Source: DASUBV01 sp035763085 (GTDB lineage: Bacteria > Actinomycetota > Actinomycetes > Streptosporangiales > Streptosporangiaceae). From it: a DNA stretch of 10,168 nucleotides. The notes under the pieces are model-generated. The model made no database searches. It had not been told where the DNA came from and saw only the letters and a program-made list of their open reading frames with translations. This document shows positions 5,786 through 10,168 of this stretch, in pieces. A program made the position numbers and the translations under genes. Position 1 is the first letter of the stretch. Every line of letters begins with the position of its first letter. The stretch covers positions 1 to 10,168 of the forward strand of contig DASUBV010000349.1 in the NCBI GenBank assembly GCA_035763085.1. Reading direction: 5' to 3'.

Positions 5786-7177
5786 TTACCGGTAGAGGTG
5801 AGCGGCGGCATGCGCGCGCCAGGGCCGCCAGCGCTCGGCGGCCCGCGCCGCGTCCGCCGGCGTGACCGGCCGGCCGAGGGCGCTGGCCAGCCCGCGCAGC
5901 AGCGCGGGATCACCGGCGGGGAAGGCGTCGGCGCGGCCGAGCCGGAAGGCCAGGCCCTGCGCGGTCTGCTCGCTGACGCCGTCGGCCTGCGTGACGACGT
6001 CCAGGAACTCATCGAAGTGCTCCACCCGGTCGGGCTGCGCCTTCGAGCTGGCCACGGCGCAGGCGTACGCGCGGACGGCGGCGGCGCGGCCGGCATCCAG
6101 GCCCAGGCCGCTCAGGTCGGCCGCGGCGAGCACCCCCGGCTCGGGGAACATGTGGGTCAGGCCGAGCCTGGTGAGGCCGGGGACGGCGGTGCCGTGCCGC
6201 CCGGCGAGCCGCCCGAGGACGCTGGCGGCGTCGTCCTGGCCCGCGCCGCCCTGGCTGGCGGACCCGGCCACGATCACGGCGACGCCGGCCTCGAACGGGT
6301 CCCAGGTGCCCGGCGGCCGCATCCCCGGCCTGCTGCGGATCAGCCCGCCCACCACCGGGTCCGCGCCGAGCTGGCTGTTCGCCGACTCGGCATCGGCTTC
6401 CAGGCCGAAGATGCGCCGGGCCCGCCGCACCACGTGCAGCAGGCCGCCCCAGCGCGGCAGGTGCGCCCGGAGCACGAGGTGGTCGGGGCCGCCGGGCCAC
6501 ATTTCCAGCACGCCCGGGTCGCCGTCGATGCGGATGGTCCGCCGGTAGATGCCGGCGCTGACGCTCTCCACGCCGGGGATGGCGCGGGCCGCCAGGTAGT
6601 CCAGCATCGCGTCCCAGTCCAGCGGCGCCTCGTGCGCCAGCCGGAGGGCCAGCCCGCCGTCGGCGGCCAGCCGGTCGGCGGCCCGGCGCTGCGCCCGCAG
6701 CTCGGTCGGGGTCGCGCGGAAGATCTCGACGCAGGCCCGGTTGAACTGGCGGACGCTGCCGTACCCGGCGGCGAAGGCCAGCTCGGCGAACGGCAGGTCG
6801 GTCTCGTCCAGCAGCCGCCGGGCGAAGTGCGCCCGGGCCGAGCGGGCCAGCTGATCCGGCGTCAGGCCCAGGTGCTGGCTGAACAGGCGGCGCAGCTGCC
6901 GGGCCGAGATGCCCAGCCGGGCGCCGAGATCATGCTCGGTCCCCTCATCCAGCACGCCGTCCAGCACCAGCTGCACCGCCCGGCACACCAGCTCCGGGCC
7001 CAGGCCCGCGGCCGACGGCGCCAGCCGGTAGGGCCGGCAGCGCAGGCACGCCCGGAATCCCGCTACCTCGGCCGAGGCGGCCAGCGGGAAGAGGCGGACG
7101 TCGCGCGGGCCGGGGCGGCCGGTGTCCTCCGGGCGGCAGTAGATGCCCGTGGTCACGACAGCCGTGAAGGTGGTCAC
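5786..7177 (-). CDS. AdaA-like / AraC-HTH / AlkA-type 3-methyladenine DNA glycosylase fusion (463 aa)
   Basis: A three-part alkylation-response protein. Residues 1-50 are a short Ada zinc module (VVTTGIYCRP, AGFRACLRCRP); in Ada the first Cys takes methyl from phosphotriesters and turns on DNA binding. Residues about 60-165 are an AraC-type double helix-turn-helix (LGARLGISARQLRRLFSQHLGLTPDQLARS; ELAFAAGYGSVRQFNRACVEIF). Residues about 175-463 are an AlkA N-domain and HhH-GPD glycosylase domain, with GTWDPFE at 290 and a DAFPAGD motif whose Asp423 matches the catalytic Asp. Oddities: the second of four zinc Cys is Asp18; the usual LGQQVS is IVAGSAS at about 302-308; the hairpin LPGIGPWTA is changed to ADGVSEQTA (about 398-406). 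Glycosylase activity is therefore uncertain. GTG at 7177 directly follows an in-frame TAA, so no longer N-terminus is possible. It faces the exporter and diverges from the transporter operon. Confidence 0.88.
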   Translation of the reverse strand: MTTFTAVVTTGIYCRPEDTGRPGPRDVRLFPLAASAEVAGFRACLRCRPYRLAPSAAGLGPELVCRAVQLVLDGVLDEGTEHDLGARLGISARQLRRLFSQHLGLTPDQLARSARAHFARRLLDETDLPFAELAFAAGYGSVRQFNRACVEIFRATPTELRAQRRAADRLAADGGLALRLAHEAPLDWDAMLDYLAARAIPGVESVSAGIYRRTIRIDGDPGVLEMWPGGPDHLVLRAHLPRWGGLLHVVRRARRIFGLEADAESANSQLGADPVVGGLIRSRPGMRPPGTWDPFEAGVAVIVAGSASQGGAGQDDAASVLGRLAGRHGTAVPGLTRLGLTHMFPEPGVLAAADLSGLGLDAGRAAAVRAYACAVASSKAQPDRVEHFDEFLDVVTQADGVSEQTAQGLAFRLGRADAFPAGDPALLRGLASALGRPVTPADAARAAERWRPWRAHAAAHLYR

Positions 7178-7339
7178 TTATCTCATCATCAGCATGACGA
7201 GCCGGGCCGGCGAGACAATTTCGGACAGGTTGCGCCCGGTGTGGCCACAAGATGGTTACCCGCATCACGATTGGGGTACGTATACCGGTCTGTCCGGATA
7301 TGACTAGCTTGCGATGTCCCGGACATCCAGCCTCAGATC
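7178..7339. promoter_or_regulatory. Divergent intergenic region with TGTCC/GGACA half-sites
   Basis: These 162 nt must hold promoters for both the Ada/AlkA gene and the binding-protein gene. A perfect 15-bp palindrome GATGTCC-C-GGACATC sits at 7313-7327, 12 nt before the binding-protein ATG. A wider inverted pair, CGGACAG (7222-7228) and CTGTCCG (7290-7296), uses the same TGTCC core. These suggest binding sites for a dimeric regulator; which one is unknown. Possible -10 elements (TATGAC at 7299, TATACC at 7281) lack well-spaced -35 partners, so I place no promoter with confidence. Confidence 0.5.
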
Positions 7340-9193
7340 ATGGCCATTAGACACTCAGTGACATCCGGGCTACGCCGCAGGATTTTCGCGGCGACTGCCT
7401 GCGCGGGGGCACTGGCGCTTCTCGCGGCCGGCTGCGGCAGCAGTTCCGGCACCAGCGCGACGTCCGGCGGCAAGCCGGTCACGGGCGGCACGGCCGTGTG
7501 GGCGGAGCCGCCCTCGACCACGCCGAACTACATCTTCCCGTTCACGAGCAGCTCGTACATCAGCATCATCAACATCAACGACTTCTCCCAGCTGATGTAC
7601 CGGCCGCTGTACTGGTTCGGCAACGGCGACCAGCCGACCGTGAACCCGTCGCTCAGCCTGGCTGACCCGCCGGTCATCAGCGGCAAGAAGGTCACCATCA
7701 ACCTCAAGAACTACAAGTGGTCTGATGGCACCCCGGTGACGGCCCAGGACGTGATGTTCTGGCTGAACATGGAGCTCGCGCTCCCGCAGGACTACGGCGC
7801 GTACACCGGCTTCCCGGCGAACGTGAAGGACATGCGCGCGGTCAGCCCGACGCAGCTGACCATGACGATGAACAAGGCGTACTCGCCGACCTGGTTCCTG
7901 TACAACGACCTGAGCCAGGTCACCCCGATGCCGGCCGCCTGGGACCGGACCGCTTCCGGCCCGAGCCACTGCGCGACCACTGTCAAGGACTGCGCGGCGG
8001 TCTACAAGTACCTAGACGAGCAGTCCAAGAAGCTGTCCAGCTACGCCACGTCGCCGCTGTGGTCCGACGTGGACGGGCCGTGGAAGCTGAGCGCGTTCAA
8101 CGCCGACGGGCACGTCACGTTCGTCCCGAACAAGTCCTACTCCGGACCGGTGAAGCCGCACCTGGCGCAGTTCCAGGAGGTGCCGTTCACCACCGACTCC
8201 GCCGAGTATGACGTGCTGCAGTCGCCGAACTCGAGCAGCAAGATCGATGTCGGCTACCTGCCCACCCAGGACGCGCCGGCCAAGCCCGCTGGCGTGGCGG
8301 TCGGGAAGAACCCGCTGTCGTCCAAGGACTACTCGCTGAGCCCGCTGTACCTGTGGGGCATCAACTACTACGCCACCAACTTCCAGTCCACCACGGGCAA
8401 CGGGCCGGTCATCAACCAGCTGTACTTCCGGCAGGCCCTGGCGTACCTGATGAACCAGGCCGGCGTGATCAGCGGCCCGCTGCGCGGCTACGGCACCGAG
8501 ACGGTTGGCCCGGTCGGCAACAACCCGGCGACGAAGTTCCTGTCGCCGCAGCTGAAGGGCGGCACGCCGTACCCCTACAGCCCCGCCAAGGCCAAGGCCC
8601 TGCTGGCCAGCCACGGCTGGAAGGTCACCCCGAACGGGATCACCACCTGCACGAACCCGTCGCTGTGCGGGCCTGGCATCAAGAAGGGTCACCAGCTGGC
8701 CTTCAACTTCCCTTTCGCCAGCGGTGTTCAGTGGCTGACCTCGGAGATGCAGCAGCTGCAGTCGAGCGCGGCCACGGTCGGCATCAAGATCAACCTGCAG
8801 CCGAAGCCGTTCGACCAGGTCACCGCGCTGGCGGCCGGCAACTGCGTGGTCGCCAAGATCCCGTGCAACTGGGACCTGGCGGACTGGGGCGGCGGCTGGT
8901 CGTTCGACCCGGACTTCCTCCCCACCGGCGAGACGCTGTTCCAGAGCGGCGCGATCGCCAACTCGGGCGGGTTCAAGGACCCGGCCAACGACCAGATGAT
9001 CTCTAAGACGCTGACCAGCAGCAGCCCGCAGGCGCTGTACCAGTGGGAGAACTACCTGGCCAAGCAGCTGCCGATGCAGTGGCAGCCCAGCGGCGTGTAC
9101 GAGATGACCGAGGTCGCCGGAAACCTCAGGGGGGTCACCCCGCAGAGCCCGACGCTCACGATCAACCCGGAGAACTGGTACTTCGTCAAGTAG
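7340..9193 (+). CDS. ABC transporter substrate-binding lipoprotein, peptide/nickel (SBP_bac_5) family (617 aa)
   Basis: The extracytoplasmic binding protein of a peptide-type importer. The N-terminus has basic residues (RHSVTSGLRRR), a hydrophobic core and the lipobox LAAGC with Cys32 as lipidation site, followed by a Ser/Thr/Gly linker. The family pattern is clear: early VTGGTAVWAEPP, LMYRPLYWFGNGDQPTVNPSLSLA, and KWSDGTPVTAQDVMFWLNM (about 126-144), the signature of cluster C binding proteins. Length is in the upper family range. Three close Cys pairs (211/218, 437/443, 502/509) lie in the exported domain and may be disulfides, unusual for this family. The ATG at 7340 has no strong Shine-Dalgarno sequence; the signal peptide supports it anyway. 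The permease gene follows after a strong hairpin, so both belong to one operon. Ligand unknown: oligopeptide, metal chelate, sugar or other are possible. Confidence 0.93.
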   Translation: MAIRHSVTSGLRRRIFAATACAGALALLAAGCGSSSGTSATSGGKPVTGGTAVWAEPPSTTPNYIFPFTSSSYISIININDFSQLMYRPLYWFGNGDQPTVNPSLSLADPPVISGKKVTINLKNYKWSDGTPVTAQDVMFWLNMELALPQDYGAYTGFPANVKDMRAVSPTQLTMTMNKAYSPTWFLYNDLSQVTPMPAAWDRTASGPSHCATTVKDCAAVYKYLDEQSKKLSSYATSPLWSDVDGPWKLSAFNADGHVTFVPNKSYSGPVKPHLAQFQEVPFTTDSAEYDVLQSPNSSSKIDVGYLPTQDAPAKPAGVAVGKNPLSSKDYSLSPLYLWGINYYATNFQSTTGNGPVINQLYFRQALAYLMNQAGVISGPLRGYGTETVGPVGNNPATKFLSPQLKGGTPYPYSPAKAKALLASHGWKVTPNGITTCTNPSLCGPGIKKGHQLAFNFPFASGVQWLTSEMQQLQSSAATVGIKINLQPKPFDQVTALAAGNCVVAKIPCNWDLADWGGGWSFDPDFLPTGETLFQSGAIANSGGFKDPANDQMISKTLTSSSPQALYQWENYLAKQLPMQWQPSGVYEMTEVAGNLRGVTPQSPTLTINPENWYFVK

Positions 9194-9199
9194 CGCGCC

Positions 9200-9241
9200 T
9201 GCCGCGCGGGCGGGCCGGGTAACCCGCCCGCCCGCGCGGCA
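9200..9241 (+). terminator. Very strong intercistronic hairpin between binding protein and permease
   Basis: TGCCGCGCGGGCGGGC (9200-9215) pairs perfectly with 9226-9241; after one bulged C the stem continues GGG/CCC with a TAA loop, for 19 pairs almost all G-C. It begins 7 nt after the binding-protein stop. Without a T-run and with the permease next in line, it more likely protects the upstream mRNA end or partly terminates, giving more binding protein than permease. That effect is known in other ABC importer operons; here it is inferred. Confidence 0.7.
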
Positions 9242-9301
9242 CAGCCGTGTCCGCTCTGGCGGCCTGCAGTTGTCCCGGGCCGCCCCGGAACAGGGGATCC
9301 G

Positions 9302-10168
9302 TTGACCGTATTCCTGCTCCGCAGGGTGGCCCAGTCACTGCTGGTCATCCTGCTGGTAACCCTCCTCACCTTCGCGCTGCTGCGGATGGTCCCCGGCAAT
9401 CCCGCGATCGCCGTCATGGGCCCGGGCGCCTACCGCAACCCGGCGGCCATCCGCCAGTTCGACCAGGTCTACGGCTTCAACCTGCCGTGGTACCACCAGT
9501 ACTGGCTGTGGCTGGATCACCTGCTGCACTTCAACCTGGGCTACTCCTGGAAACTCAACCAGAGCGTGGTCTCGCTGCTGGGCAGCCACCTGCCCAAGAC
9601 CGTCTTCCTGGTCGGCCTGTCGATCATCCTGGCGCTGCTGGCCGCCGTGCCCGTCGGCGTGCTGCAGGCGGTGCGCCGCAACAAGCTCACCGATCACGTC
9701 TTCAACGGCTTCTCCACGCTGTTCTACGCGATGCCGGCCTTTCTGCTGGGCATCATGCTGATCCTGGCATTCGCGGTGAAGATCCCGCTGTTCCCGGCCG
9801 AGGGCCCGCAGGGCGAGGGGCTCGGGGACCTGATCACCAACTTCAACGCGCTGGTGCTGCCGGTCATCTCGCTCACGCTGATCAGCATCGCGCTGTTCAG
9901 CCGGTATATGCGCTCGGCCGTGCTGGACAACCTCACCGAGGATTACGTCCGGACCGCGAAGGCCAAGGGCGCCGGCCAGCGCCGGGTGCTGCTGCGCCAC
10001 GTGCTGCGCAACTCGCTGATCCCCATCGCCACGCTGCTCGGCCTGAGCCTGCCCGGCCTGATCGCCGGGGCGCTGATCACCGAGTCGGTATTCAACTATC
10101 CCGGCATGGGCTACCTGTTCTACCAGTCGGCGCTGAACCAGGACTACCCGGTGCTGCTCGGCCTCACG
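9302..10168 (+). CDS. ABC transporter permease, DppB/OppB type (3' end beyond window)
   Basis: The first membrane subunit of the peptide-type importer. The 289 visible residues start LTVFLLRRVAQSLLVILLVTLLTFALLRMVPGNP, the usual opening of DppB-type permeases, with the first helix at about 9-30, then a periplasmic stretch with YGFNLPWYHQYWLWL and FNLGYSW, further helices at about 101-121, 135-160, 183-200 and 241-264. The EAA loop that docks the ATPase reads EDYVRTAKAKGAGQRRVLLRHVLRNSLIP (213-241). It ends mid-gene near ESVFNYPGMGYLFYQSALNQDYPVLLGL, so only about one helix is missing. The TTG start is chosen because AGGGGA lies just upstream and no other in-frame start keeps the first helix intact. 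The second permease and ATPase genes should follow to the right. Confidence 0.92.
   Translation, partial: MTVFLLRRVAQSLLVILLVTLLTFALLRMVPGNPAIAVMGPGAYRNPAAIRQFDQVYGFNLPWYHQYWLWLDHLLHFNLGYSWKLNQSVVSLLGSHLPKTVFLVGLSIILALLAAVPVGVLQAVRRNKLTDHVFNGFSTLFYAMPAFLLGIMLILAFAVKIPLFPAEGPQGEGLGDLITNFNALVLPVISLTLISIALFSRYMRSAVLDNLTEDYVRTAKAKGAGQRRVLLRHVLRNSLIPIATLLGLSLPGLIAGALITESVFNYPGMGYLFYQSALNQDYPVLLGLT

Noticed and set aside
7196..7268. A possible missing N-terminal half of the Ada domain, lost by frameshift
   Set aside because: None of the frames upstream shows the Ada N-terminal pattern, and an in-frame TAA precedes the GTG. From memory, related fusions also start at this short point.
4322..7303. 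A 993-codon open frame on the plus strand
   Set aside because: It overlaps the MFS exporter out of frame and runs antisense through the Ada/AlkA gene. Its product is low-complexity Arg/Gly/Pro sequence without domains, a known artefact of high GC content.

Overview
The window is GC-rich throughout, with coding frames that favour G or C in the third position, GTG and TTG starts, and protein families typical of high-GC Actinomycetota (a MarR/DHA2 drug-efflux pair, an AdaA-HTH-AlkA fusion, a small protein I recall as DUF6295). A soil actinomycete of the Streptosporangiales/Streptomycetales type is the most likely source, but the genus cannot be fixed from the sequence. I saw no transposase, integrase, tRNA, rRNA or CRISPR array. 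It reads as ordinary chromosome with several independent transcription units.

Left block (1-2439, all minus strand): an alpha/beta-hydrolase of the dienelactone hydrolase family is followed after 12 nt by an 87-residue DUF6295-type protein, clearly one operon. After a 124-nt gap that holds a hairpin comes a sliding-clamp (DnaN-like) gene running off the left edge. The clamp is unusual. It lacks the normal C-terminal peptide-binding strand in the visible part, has an Ala/Pro-rich insert, and continues into an Ala/Gly tail encoded by a 15-bp tandem repeat.

Middle block (2584-5705, plus strand): a 71-residue two-helix membrane protein; then a MarR-family repressor with a well-formed TTGACA-N18-TAAGGT promoter overlapped by a perfect GTTGAG/CTCAAC palindrome, probably its own operator; then, after a 463-nt gene-free stretch with tandem hairpins and a CA-rich leader, a 14-helix DHA2-type MFS exporter. 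The natural reading is a self-repressed regulator controlling an exporter.

Right block: a 17-bp perfect hairpin lies between the convergent exporter and a minus-strand Ada/AlkA-type alkylation-repair fusion. The fusion has an Asp where the second zinc-binding Cys should be and a degraded helix-hairpin-helix. A 162-nt divergent region with TGTCC/GGACA half-sites separates it from a plus-strand peptide/nickel-type ABC importer: a lipoprotein binding protein (three close Cys pairs), a very strong intercistronic hairpin, and a DppB-type permease that runs off the right edge.

I did not find a clearly new multi-gene system. The least ordinary objects are the repeat-tailed clamp paralogue and the Ada/AlkA fusion with altered metal and HhH residues.
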